Of a DNA stretch of 64,000 nucleotides, positions 32,267 through 40,836 are shown in pieces. Positions within the stretch are counted from its first letter, which is position 1, and each line of letters begins with the position of its first letter. Below the pieces are notes generated by a model. That model was not told the DNA's origin and ran no database searches. It was given only the letters and a program-made list of their open reading frames with translations. A program made the translations under genes and the position numbers. Source of the stretch: Flavobacteriaceae bacterium GF1 (GTDB lineage: Bacteria > Bacteroidota > Bacteroidia > Flavobacteriales > Flavobacteriaceae); contig WNKP01000011.1 of assembly GCA_009797885.1 (NCBI GenBank), forward strand, positions 62,001 through 126,000. Direction: 5' to 3'.

Positions 32267-33400
32267 ATGAACAAAGGCCTGTTTCTTTTAGGTTCCCTAT
32301 TGGTTTTTTCGTGTTCCAAAAAGATGACCTATGATAATGCGTTGGACGCGGCATTGGCATCCCAGGATGAACGTATTCGTAGGGTTTTGGATAGTATTGG
32401 GCCCTATGAGGTCCAAATCAGGTATACCCAAATAGACCGGGATGGGGACAGCCTGATTTTAACCGATTACGATTTCCAGATAGATGATGGAAACTACTTC
32501 TATCCGGCCAGTACCGTTAAATTTCCCGCCGCAGTGGCCACATTGGAAAAGTTGAACGAATTGGATACCTTACATCTGGATTCTCGATTCTACATCGAAG
32601 GGGATTCGGTAGAAACCTCATTTCGGGAGGCCATCAAGGAAATTTTTGCAGTCAGTGATAATGCCGCCAATAACCGATTGGTGGAATTCTTGGGTTTTGA
32701 TGACCTTAACACAAGAATTAAAAATACGAAAGTCGGACCTATTCGAATTTCCCATCGACTTTCCACCGCAAATGCGGATGACGTGACCACAAAACCCCTG
32801 GTCATTTATGAAAATGACAGTAGTACCGTAGTATCCACTCCAATTGTAAGCTTACCTCCGCAACACCTTCAACTTAAAACAATTAAAAAAGGAGAGGGGT
32901 TTTATGCCGAGGATTCCCTTTATGGGGAGCCGTTCGATTTTGGGCTTAAAAACCATTATCCCGTGAAGACGCAACATGAGGTTTTAAAACGGATTATATT
33001 TCCCGATCGATTTCCTGTTGGAGAGCGTTTCAAGATATCTCCCGACCAACACCGGTTTTTGTTACAATCCATGTCTGCCCTACCCTATCAAGCCGGTTAT
33101 GATAGGGAGGAATACTATGACGGCTATGTGAAGTTCTTTATGTTCGGTGATTCCGAAGAGCCCATGCCGGAGCATATCAAAATCTTCAATAAAGTAGGCT
33201 ACGCTTATGGTACATTGACGGACTGTGCTTACATCCAAGATACCCAAAACGATGTCGCTTTTATGATAACCGCGACAATCTTGGTAAATAAGGACGGAAT
33301 TTTCAATGATGACAATTACGAATACGACGAGATTGGAATTCCTTTCCTGGCCCAATTGGGGAGGGAAATCCACAACTTTGAATTAAAAAGAAAAAAGTAA
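32267..33400 (+). CDS. Class A beta-lactamase-like serine hydrolase lipoprotein
   Basis: 377 residues from the ATG at 32267 (a GTG 6 bases upstream is less likely). Lipobox VFSCS. Class A-like motifs in order: nucleophile STVK (YPASTVKFPAAVATLEKL near 90), SDN (FAVSDNAANNRLVEFLG near 130), and KVG (IFNKVGYAYGTLTDCAYI near 315) where beta-lactamases have KTG or KSG. At 377 residues it is longer than a typical class A enzyme, with an insertion around 190-260. It may be a peptidase or esterase rather than a resistance enzyme. Confidence 0.8.
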   Translation: MNKGLFLLGSLLVFSCSKKMTYDNALDAALASQDERIRRVLDSIGPYEVQIRYTQIDRDGDSLILTDYDFQIDDGNYFYPASTVKFPAAVATLEKLNELDTLHLDSRFYIEGDSVETSFREAIKEIFAVSDNAANNRLVEFLGFDDLNTRIKNTKVGPIRISHRLSTANADDVTTKPLVIYENDSSTVVSTPIVSLPPQHLQLKTIKKGEGFYAEDSLYGEPFDFGLKNHYPVKTQHEVLKRIIFPDRFPVGERFKISPDQHRFLLQSMSALPYQAGYDREEYYDGYVKFFMFGDSEEPMPEHIKIFNKVGYAYGTLTDCAYIQDTQNDVAFMITATILVNKDGIFNDDNYEYDEIGIPFLAQLGREIHNFELKRKK

Positions 33401-33915
33401 TGGAATTCAGTTTTGACCAGTTTACAAAGAAAATCCACATTAACGCCTCCATTGAAAAAATATATGAATGCTGGACCACCATAAAGGGTATCAAAAGTTG
33501 GTTTTTGAGTGATGCAAGCTACACCGATGTCAATGGAATTGAACGAAATGATGAAGAAACCATACAGAAAGGCGATAGTTACGTTTGGAAATGGCACAAT
33601 TGGAATGGAAAGGAAGAAGGTACCATTCTGGAAGCCAATGGGAAGGATTTCATCGATTTTACTTTTGCCAATGATGGCTGCAAAGTTTCCGTTGAACTGG
33701 AAGAAGTCAATAATGCCGTTTTAGTTACTTTGAAACAATATGAAATGGCAACCGACGACAAAACCAAAATGAACCTTTATAACGGCTGCAGTTGTGGTTG
33801 GACATTTTGGCTCACCAATCTTAAGGCCTATCTGGAACATGGAATCGTCTTGAACGAAAAGCAGTTCGATTTAACGGATATTCCCGAAGCTGGACACATT
33901 TTTGTAAACATGTAA
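33400..33915 (+). CDS. AHSA1/SRPBCC-family protein
   Basis: 171 residues; its ATG shares one base with the stop of the serine hydrolase. Fold landmarks: HINASIEKIYECWTTIKGIK, DSYVWKWHNWNGKEEGTIL, KVSVELEEVNNAVLVTLKQY, GWTFWLTNLKAYLEHGI. Similar in family to the cassette-borne SRPBCC at 22545. Ligand unknown. Confidence 0.82.
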   Translation: MEFSFDQFTKKIHINASIEKIYECWTTIKGIKSWFLSDASYTDVNGIERNDEETIQKGDSYVWKWHNWNGKEEGTILEANGKDFIDFTFANDGCKVSVELEEVNNAVLVTLKQYEMATDDKTKMNLYNGCSCGWTFWLTNLKAYLEHGIVLNEKQFDLTDIPEAGHIFVNM

Positions 33916-33920
33916 AAACA

Positions 33921-33939
33921 CCGCCATATGATATGGCGG
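33921..33939. terminator. Hairpin between SRPBCC gene and fasciclin gene
   Basis: CCGCCATAT and ATATGGCGG form a 9-bp stem with a one-base loop (probably opened to 3-5 bases), between converging genes. The T run on the plus side is short (GTTTCC), and on the minus side TTTTTA follows. Confidence 0.6.
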
Positions 33940-33977
33940 CGTTTCCTCCTTCAACATTGAAAAATCACCCAACTTAT

Positions 33978-34496
33978 TTATTTTGGCATAACCACGTCTT
34001 CGATGATATGGATCACCCCATTGGATGCCATAACATCCGTTTTGGCAATCTTGCTGTAATTTCCATTGGCATCCATTAAAAAGATGCCACCATCTTTACT
34101 TACTGCGGTAAGCTTTCCACCTTGCAGCGTTGTCAATTCGGCTTTACCATTTCCACTTTTAAGGGCTGCAGCGACATCCGAAGCAGCCAATTTTCCGGAA
34201 ACCACATGATAGGTCAAAATCGCGGATAACTTGCCCTTGTTTGCGGGCTCCAACAAAGAATTCAAGGTATTGGAATCAATTTTGGCAAAGCCCGAGTTTA
34301 CAGGGGCAAAAACGGTAAATGGACCATCACCCTTTAAGGCATCCACCAAATCGGCCGCTTTTAAGGCTGTTACCAAAGTTGAAAAATCATCAACGGATAC
34401 GGCGATGTCCACAATGTCCTGCCCTTTTTGTGCTTGTGTCGTTAGTACGGCGGCCATCAATGCAAGGGTCGTAAGAATAAAAACTAATTTTTTCAT
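33978..34496 (-). CDS. Secreted fasciclin-domain protein
   Basis: 172 residues with a signal peptide (FILTTLALMAAVLTTQAQ) and one FAS1 domain: DDFSTLVTALKAADLVDALK, PFTVFAPVNSGFAKID, ILTYHVVSGKLAAS, and the closing NGVIHIIEDVVMP. FAS1 domains mediate adhesion or protein contacts. It diverges from an ECF sigma/anti-sigma pair, which in several bacteria accompanies a fasciclin gene, so the pair may control it. Confidence 0.92.
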   Translation of the reverse strand: MKKLVFILTTLALMAAVLTTQAQKGQDIVDIAVSVDDFSTLVTALKAADLVDALKGDGPFTVFAPVNSGFAKIDSNTLNSLLEPANKGKLSAILTYHVVSGKLAASDVAAALKSGNGKAELTTLQGGKLTAVSKDGGIFLMDANGNYSKIAKTDVMASNGVIHIIEDVVMPK

Positions 34497-34616
34497 TTTG
34501 TTTTGTTTAATTGTTTTAATGATTTAAAAGACTAAATGCGCGCTTCTGTTCGTAAATACACAGGGTTTTTAGGCTTGGATGAAGAAGAACCCCTTTTTAT
34601 CATATCTTTAACATCA

Positions 34617-35183
34617 ATGGAACCACCACCCTTGGAAGACACCGAAGTCATACAGCGAATCATCAACAAGGATAAGGATGCCCTATACCTACTATATGAC
34701 AAGTACTCAGGGGCTTTGTTCGGAGTCATTTTAAGGATTTGTCAAAACCAGGTGCTGGCAGAGGACGTACTTCAGGAAACTTTTGTAAAGATTTGGGAAA
34801 AAATGGGTTCTTATAATCCGGATAAGGGACGATTTTACACCTGGGCGTACCGAATAGCCAAAAATACGGCCTTAAATGCCGTACGAAAGTCTGATAAGCT
34901 CATCCAAAATGAGGATTTAGGTGTACTTAAGGATAAGAGCACAACGGAAAGTGAAGTGGATCTCCAAAAGCTCAATGGAGCAATAAGTCGACTGGAGCCA
35001 CATCACCAGGAGGCCATATCCTTGGTATATTTTAGGGGATACACGCATAGGGAGGCCAACGAGGAAATGGGAGTACCCCTGGGAACGTTTAAAAGCTATA
35101 TTCGACAGGCCTTACAGTTGCTAAGGGAAAGTTATAAAATTGGGATAGTATTATTTTGGTGGGTAACGGAAGTGATAGGATGA
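34617..35183 (+). CDS. ECF-type RNA polymerase sigma factor
   Basis: 188 residues from the ATG at 34617 (EPPPLEDTEVIQRI); the frame stays open to 34536, but that prefix lies beyond the usual start. Sigma region 2: LYDKYSGALFGVILRICQNQ, AEDVLQETFVKIWEKMGSYN, GRFYTWAYRIAKNTALNAVR. Region 4: HHQEAISLVYFRGYTHREAN, GVPLGTFKSYIRQALQLLRE. Resembles SigK-like sigma factors. Its stop overlaps the anti-sigma start (ATGA at 35180). Confidence 0.9.
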   Translation: MEPPPLEDTEVIQRIINKDKDALYLLYDKYSGALFGVILRICQNQVLAEDVLQETFVKIWEKMGSYNPDKGRFYTWAYRIAKNTALNAVRKSDKLIQNEDLGVLKDKSTTESEVDLQKLNGAISRLEPHHQEAISLVYFRGYTHREANEEMGVPLGTFKSYIRQALQLLRESYKIGIVLFWWVTEVIG

Positions 35184-35935
35184 TGGATAAGGACTACATA
35201 GTAAAAGAGGGATTGCTTGAAAAGTATTTGTTGGATGAACTGGATACTGATGAAACCAAAGCGGTAGAACGTGCCATCAGTGAACATGCCGATTTAAGAC
35301 AAAAGCTCCAGCAACTTGAAGCGGATTTTGAACGTATGGCCTTTGAAAATGCCATAAATCCCCCTTCCCATGTAAAGGATAGTTTAAAAGTTCAAATGGA
35401 AGGAACGAAAATAAAGCAGCTTCCCACCCATTGGCTTTGGACAGCAGCAAGTTTGACCATTCTGTTTATGCTGACCACATTTTGGATGTACACCAAATGG
35501 CAAGCGACAAAAAAAGAATTGAATTCCCTTCAAAATCAATCCGTAGAATTGGAAGAGCGATTGGACCTGTTGGAAGAAAACTACGAACTCACCAATAACC
35601 GCTTGCAACTGATCAATAATCCGAGCACCATTCCCTTCGTCCTAAAGGGCAATGAAAAAATCCCCAACTCCAGGGCCGTTGCCTACGTCAACCACGATGA
35701 TAGGCTTGTTGTAGTAAATCCTAAAGGATTGCCCGAACTTCCCAGCCATCAAACCTATCAAATGTGGAGTGATGTGGATGGGGAAATGATCAATATGGGA
35801 TTGCTGCCAACGGATAAGGATCTGGTCACCTTAAAATATATTGACCGGGCCGAATCACTGAACATCACCATTGAACCCGCTGGTGGCAATGACCATCCTA
35901 CCGTGGAACAATTGATTTCCTATGTAACACTTTAA
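35180..35935 (+). CDS. Anti-sigma factor (RskA type)
   Basis: 251 residues from the ATG at 35180; an in-frame ATG at 35156 lies inside the sigma gene. N-terminal sigma-binding helices (LLEKYLLDELDTDETKAVER), one membrane helix (about 85-105, WLWTAASLTILFMLTTFWMY), a coiled coil (about 108-145, ELNSLQNQSVELEERLDLLE), and a C-terminal RskA domain (AVAYVNHDDRLVVVNPKGLP, PSHQTYQMWSDVDGEMINMG). The periplasmic domain would sense a signal and the sigma factor be freed by proteolysis, by analogy with RskA. Confidence 0.88.
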   Translation: MMDKDYIVKEGLLEKYLLDELDTDETKAVERAISEHADLRQKLQQLEADFERMAFENAINPPSHVKDSLKVQMEGTKIKQLPTHWLWTAASLTILFMLTTFWMYTKWQATKKELNSLQNQSVELEERLDLLEENYELTNNRLQLINNPSTIPFVLKGNEKIPNSRAVAYVNHDDRLVVVNPKGLPELPSHQTYQMWSDVDGEMINMGLLPTDKDLVTLKYIDRAESLNITIEPAGGNDHPTVEQLISYVTL

Positions 35936-35940
35936 GGGGC

Positions 35941-37557
35941 CTAGGAAACTTTAATGTAATCCGTACGAATCATTTCATTGGAAAGTAGTACCTCATCCAA
36001 ATCCAAACCTTCAATAGGTTTTATGGTTTCGGTCTCCCTGTCCCATTCAATACGTTTGCCCAACTTCCAGGATAGACCGGCCATATGGGCAGCGATGGCT
36101 TCTTCAAAACCTTCTTTGATCCCACAGCTCACCTTGCCCCCGTTTCGTATGGCACTCAACCATTCCCGCATGTGCAGGAAAGTGGAGTCTACCCGTTTTC
36201 CATCAATATAGGTCCACATTAACCCCTTGTCCGCAAAATACTGTGATGTTGCCGAGGAAACCGCATCCGGGGCATTGGCCCCTGGATTGTACTGATAAAT
36301 GGGAATACCAGGGCTCATTTTATCATTTTCCAACATTTCGGCATAGCGGGTTGAGCCACCATCCGGCCAGATGGTCAATCGATTTCCCAATTCCATGGTA
36401 CCATCGTGTCCCATAAGGATGGTTGGCCTATTAAAACCGTTGCCCAAGGTTGCACTATAACAGAATGTCATGCCCCGCTCCTTACCCTTTACTTGGCTGC
36501 TGCCCGTGGTAAAATTGGGGAATTCCATATTTACCTGCATCACATCAGGGACATTCCTGCCATCATTATGGGTATATACCCCTCCAGAGGCCATTACCGA
36601 TTCTGGAATCCCCATATTAAGTACACAGTTTAATCGGTCATAATCATGGGTCAATAAATCCCCGGAAAGTCCGGAACCGTAGGCCCACCATTTACGCCAT
36701 CTAAAGAAATGGTTCTTGTTGAAGGGAATTTGGGGAGCGGAACCTAAAAACTGCTGCCAATCTATGGTATTGGGATTGGCCTTTTCATGTAGTTCGTAGT
36801 TCCATGCCCCATTGTCGTCATTTCTGTTGGTATTGGTTTGAATAAGTGAAACATGGCCCAAAGTACCTTTTTCCACAATATCCCTGGCCGTTCTAAAGCT
36901 AAGGGTTTGCCTATGCTGATGCCCTACGGCAAAAACCGCATTGGAATTATTGGCGGCCTCACGCAAGCGATAGGTTTCTTCAATAGTATGCGTCATCGGC
37001 TTTTCCACATACACGTGCACCCCGTTGTTCAAGGCTTCAATGGCAATGGGCGCATGCCAATGATCTGGGGTAGCAATGACCACCGCATCAATCTCCCCGC
37101 TTTGAATCATTTCCTGGTAGGTCCCGTAGCGCTTTATTTTGTTTTCTTCCGTAGAAAACGAGTTCAGTGCCCGCTCTGCACGGTAATCAAAAATATCACA
37201 TACTCCGGCCAGTTGGATATTGAGTTTTTCCTGGTTCATAAAATCCTCCAAACCTTTATTGTTTGGATTTTCCTGTACCTCAACTTTCATATCCTCGATC
37301 CATTCATTGGTAGCAAAACCCAATGACCGACACAATTGTTCCCCTCGAATCCCAAAACCAATGATACCGACACTTATGGGTTCACCCGATATTCCGGGTA
37401 CCGCAGGGGGCAACGAAGGTTGAATATTCAACTGTTCCAATATAACGGAGCGTTCCCGTCTTTTTCCCACGGTATTTGAGGCTCCTGCCCACCATACAGC
37501 TCCCAAAATGGGTAGTCCGCCCAGTCCTTTTAATAAATCCCTCCTAGTCCATTTCAT
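35941..37557 (-). CDS. Gfo/Idh/MocA-family oxidoreductase with Tat-type signal
   Basis: 538 residues. The N-terminus is Tat-like (TRRDLLKGLGGLPILGAVWW). NAD(P)-binding motif VGIIGFGIRGEQLCRSLG near 62, then IDAVVIATPDHWHAPIAIEA near 155 and HVYVEKPMTHTIEETYRL near 185, typical of the family. The C-terminal domain is of the length seen in glycosyl-hydrolase-109-like and sugar-oxidoreductase members. Substrate unknown. It overlaps the upstream DoxX gene by 4 bases. Confidence 0.88.
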   Translation of the reverse strand: MKWTRRDLLKGLGGLPILGAVWWAGASNTVGKRRERSVILEQLNIQPSLPPAVPGISGEPISVGIIGFGIRGEQLCRSLGFATNEWIEDMKVEVQENPNNKGLEDFMNQEKLNIQLAGVCDIFDYRAERALNSFSTEENKIKRYGTYQEMIQSGEIDAVVIATPDHWHAPIAIEALNNGVHVYVEKPMTHTIEETYRLREAANNSNAVFAVGHQHRQTLSFRTARDIVEKGTLGHVSLIQTNTNRNDDNGAWNYELHEKANPNTIDWQQFLGSAPQIPFNKNHFFRWRKWWAYGSGLSGDLLTHDYDRLNCVLNMGIPESVMASGGVYTHNDGRNVPDVMQVNMEFPNFTTGSSQVKGKERGMTFCYSATLGNGFNRPTILMGHDGTMELGNRLTIWPDGGSTRYAEMLENDKMSPGIPIYQYNPGANAPDAVSSATSQYFADKGLMWTYIDGKRVDSTFLHMREWLSAIRNGGKVSCGIKEGFEEAIAAHMAGLSWKLGKRIEWDRETETIKPIEGLDLDEVLLSNEMIRTDYIKVS

Positions 37558-38024
37558 TGCGCAACCGTTTTATGTTTCCTTAAATTTTTAATCCCGAATC
37601 TGTACCCCGTGGGGAAGTGGTAAAGTAGCAACAAAGCAGCCATCTCAATGAGATTCTTGTTTACCAACCAATAGTTCCCCTCAACGTTCAATTGTGTCAA
37701 TCCTGGAAAAGGAGGATGTGACAGATAATACATGGCCAAAAGACCAATCCCCACTATCGCTCCCATTTTTTCAAAAATGCCCAAAAGCAGTGTAATGCCC
37801 ACCACCATCAATGCCGCCATGTTCAGGGTATCTACCCATCCAATAACGGATTCATTGGCCAAAGCGGAAAATACTGACTTAAAAGGTCCCTGTGCCGATG
37901 CCAAATAGCCAAAGGCCGTCCAATCCGGATTATACAATTTCACTATACCCTCATACAAAAAATGCCATCCGATCAGCACACGCAAAATGATGACACTTAT
38001 TTCAATTTTAGACTTTTTTTCCAT
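37554..38024 (-). CDS. DoxX-family membrane protein
   Basis: 156 residues, four predicted membrane helices (about 8-25, 65-85, 90-105, 120-140). The DoxX signature RVLIGWHFLYEGIVKLYNPD is near 15. DoxX proteins often accompany oxidoreductases; here the following gene is a Gfo/Idh/MocA enzyme overlapping by ATGA. The 282 bases upstream to rimO hold no recognisable gene. Confidence 0.85.
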   Translation of the reverse strand: MEKKSKIEISVIILRVLIGWHFLYEGIVKLYNPDWTAFGYLASAQGPFKSVFSALANESVIGWVDTLNMAALMVVGITLLLGIFEKMGAIVGIGLLAMYYLSHPPFPGLTQLNVEGNYWLVNKNLIEMAALLLLYHFPTGYRFGIKNLRKHKTVAQ

Positions 38025-38306
38025 ACAAAAAGTATTTGGTTACCAATAACGCCGATTTTTTTAGCATCCCAATCCCCAATAAAAAGGCATACGTCCCATA
38101 AAGCTATTTCTTTCCAAACGTACACAAAATGACAATTATCAGGTCCAAATGATGCCTCCCCATTTCCGATGATCACGGCAACGGGTGACTTCATAACCAA
38201 CCTGGTTTCTCAATGAATATACTAACTAATCTTGAACCTTATGAAAAAAAAGTATTACGGAACTACTATGTGCCCTATGATGGGTTCGGATTATAAGTGG
38301 TAGGGC

Positions 38307-39611
38307 TTATTTTACGGGCTCCCCGTATAAATCAAAGTCTGAGGCTTCGGTAATCATAACTTCCGTAAAATCACCGATTTTTACGTAATGCCTGGAAGCA
38401 TCCACAAGGACTTCGTTGTCTACATCGGGTGAATCGAACTCCGTACGGCCCACAAAGTAATTGCCCTCCTTACGATCAATGATACAACGAAATGTCTTTC
38501 CAACCTTTTCTTGGTTCAATTCCCATGAAATCTGGGATTGTACCTCCATAATTTCGTTGGCCCGCTGTTGTTTGATTTCCTCGGGAACATCATCTGTCAG
38601 GGAGTAGGCATGGGTATTCTCTTCATGACTGTAGGTAAAACAACCCAACCGTTCAAAACGCATATCCTTGACCCATTCTTTCAGGGTTTGAAAATCTTCT
38701 TCCGTTTCCCCGGGGTAACCGACGATCAAGGTAGTTCTAATGGCCATTTCCGGCACCGCTTGTCTAAAATCCTGAAGCAATTTTGTAGTCTTTGCCTTGG
38801 TTGTACCCCTTCGCATACTTTTTAGGATGGGGTCGGCAATATGTTGCAACGGAATATCAATATAGTTACAGATTTTGGGTTCTTGCTTCATCACTTCCAA
38901 AACGTCCATAGGGAAACCTGTTGGAAAGGCATAGTGCAATCGAATCCACTCAATGCCATCTACCTTGGTCAATTGCATTAAAAGTTCAGCAAGATTTCGC
39001 TTTTTATAGAGATCCAAACCATAGTACGTAAGGTCTTGGGCGATTAAAATCAGCTCTTTGACGCCTTTAGCCGCTAACTTTTCAGCTTCTACAACCAATT
39101 CCTCCACAGGTTTGCTCTTATGCTTACCCCGCATCAATGGGATGGCACAAAATGAGCAGGGCCTATCGCAGCCTTCGGCAATCTTTAGGTAGGCATAATT
39201 CTTTGGAGTGGTCGTTAGGCGTTCCCCCAAAAGTTCATGTTTATAATCGGCTCCCAGGGCCTTTAAGAGATTGGGCAAATCACTGGTGCCAAAGTATGCG
39301 TCCACATTTGGGATTTCTTTTTCCAAATCGGGCTTATACCGTTCACTCAAACAACCGGTCACAAAGACCTTATCCACACTTCCCTCTTCCTTTTTCTGTA
39401 CATACTCCAATATGGTATTTACACTTTCCTCCTTGGCATTGGCAATGAAACCACAGGTATTGATGACGACTACGTTGCCCTCTTCCTCATGGGCCACTTC
39501 TTTATTGTTGGCACGAAGTTGCCCCATCAACACCTCTGAGTCGTAGACATTTTTACTGCAACCCAAGGTTACTACATTGATTTTGTTCTTTTTAAGGGAT
39601 TTTGTGCGCAT
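38307..39611 (-). CDS. rimO: Ribosomal protein uS12 methylthiotransferase RimO
   Basis: 434 residues. RimO methylthiolates Asp88 of ribosomal protein uS12 using two 4Fe-4S clusters and SAM. UPF0004 domain (VVTLGCSKNVYDSEVLMGQL, VVINTCGFI, FVTGCLSERY) at 12-100; radical-SAM motif CDRPCSFC near 148-155; GYPGETEEDFQTL near 300; TRAM domain 365-434 (GKTFRCIIDRKEGNYFVGRT). Upstream TATTTTTG (39629-39636, minus) fits a -7 box. Confidence 0.96.
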   Translation of the reverse strand: MRTKSLKKNKINVVTLGCSKNVYDSEVLMGQLRANNKEVAHEEEGNVVVINTCGFIANAKEESVNTILEYVQKKEEGSVDKVFVTGCLSERYKPDLEKEIPNVDAYFGTSDLPNLLKALGADYKHELLGERLTTTPKNYAYLKIAEGCDRPCSFCAIPLMRGKHKSKPVEELVVEAEKLAAKGVKELILIAQDLTYYGLDLYKKRNLAELLMQLTKVDGIEWIRLHYAFPTGFPMDVLEVMKQEPKICNYIDIPLQHIADPILKSMRRGTTKAKTTKLLQDFRQAVPEMAIRTTLIVGYPGETEEDFQTLKEWVKDMRFERLGCFTYSHEENTHAYSLTDDVPEEIKQQRANEIMEVQSQISWELNQEKVGKTFRCIIDRKEGNYFVGRTEFDSPDVDNEVLVDASRHYVKIGDFTEVMITEASDFDLYGEPVK

Positions 39612-39732
39612 ACCTTTCCTATGGGCCGCAAAAATACAATAGCATCGGCAATTGGTCGATTTTATTGCATAATTCTTTTTTTAAAACGTTAAACCTTTAG
39701 TAGTCAGCGTAGTCCCAAATAAAATTGCTGTT

Positions 39733-40836
39733 ATGAAACGTCCTTTACTGCTCTTATTCCCGGTGTTGCTTCTTTTTGAAAGTTGTTCCACGGAACCTAT
39801 TCAAAACAATAATGGAAATGAAGCTTTACCCAATGGTCCTGAAAGCACCGACCTGTATTTTCCATCTTCGACTTCTGGAGAATGGGAAACGCTGTCCACA
39901 GCTGAATTGGGATGGAACCCAAATGCGGAACTAGCGCTACGGGACTTTTTGGATGAAAAGGACACCAAGGCATTCATTATCCTAAAAGATGGCAAAATGG
40001 CCGTGGAATGGTACTTTGATGACCATACCCAGAACACCAGTTGGTACTGGGCTTCCGCGGGCAAAACCTTAACAGCATTTACTGTAGGTTTGGCCCAAGA
40101 GGAAGGGATATTGACCATTTCTGATAAAACTTCCGACTATTTGGGTCAAGGGTGGACCAGCCTTACATCGGAAAAAGAAAATCTCATTACCATTTGGCAT
40201 CAGATGACCATGACCACGGGAATGAACAGCCTCCAGTTCGATTGTATTACCCCAAATTGTCTGGAATATGTGGCCGATGCAGGGACGCGATGGGTGTATC
40301 ATAATGGTCCGTATACCTTATTGCAGGACGTAGTGGCCAATGCCAGTGGCGGGGAATGGACCGACTATTTCAATCAAAAACTTCGCGATAGGATTGGAAT
40401 GGATGGATTTTGGTTCTCTACCAATGACCTGAACAATGTTTACTTCAGTACCGCCCGAAGCATGGCGCGCTTTGGATTATTGAACCTCAGTAACGGAATT
40501 TGGGATGGGGAGGTGATTCTGGCAGATGAAACCTATATCGATGCAATGAAGAATACTTCACAAGACTTTAATAAGGCCTACGGATACTTGTGGTGGCTGA
40601 ATGGCAAAACCACCTATCTTGCACCTGGTTTACCCATTGAGTTTGATGGGGAACTTATACCCAATGCGCCGACGGATACCTATGCCGGTCTGGGAAAAAA
40701 TGACCAAAAATTATATGTCGTTCCCAGTTTGGGATTGGTCATTGTCCGACTGGGCGAGGACGCTGGAGAAAACCTTTTGGGTCCCTCAAGTTTTGATAAT
40801 GCCCTTTGGGAAAAGCTAAATGCATTTATAAATTAA
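39733..40836 (+). CDS. Serine hydrolase lipoprotein (class C beta-lactamase-like fold)
   Basis: 367 residues; lipobox ESCS. SxxK box WYWASAGKTLTAFTVGL near 105, tyrosine box VYHNGPYTLLQDVV near 190 (YHN), and a C-terminal region GLGKNDQKLYVVPSLGLVIV near 325. Members of this family are esterases, amidases or 6-aminohexanoate-dimer hydrolase-like. The stop overlaps the converging amidase stop by a shared TTAA, leaving no spacer. Confidence 0.83.
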   Translation: MKRPLLLLFPVLLLFESCSTEPIQNNNGNEALPNGPESTDLYFPSSTSGEWETLSTAELGWNPNAELALRDFLDEKDTKAFIILKDGKMAVEWYFDDHTQNTSWYWASAGKTLTAFTVGLAQEEGILTISDKTSDYLGQGWTSLTSEKENLITIWHQMTMTTGMNSLQFDCITPNCLEYVADAGTRWVYHNGPYTLLQDVVANASGGEWTDYFNQKLRDRIGMDGFWFSTNDLNNVYFSTARSMARFGLLNLSNGIWDGEVILADETYIDAMKNTSQDFNKAYGYLWWLNGKTTYLAPGLPIEFDGELIPNAPTDTYAGLGKNDQKLYVVPSLGLVIVRLGEDAGENLLGPSSFDNALWEKLNAFIN

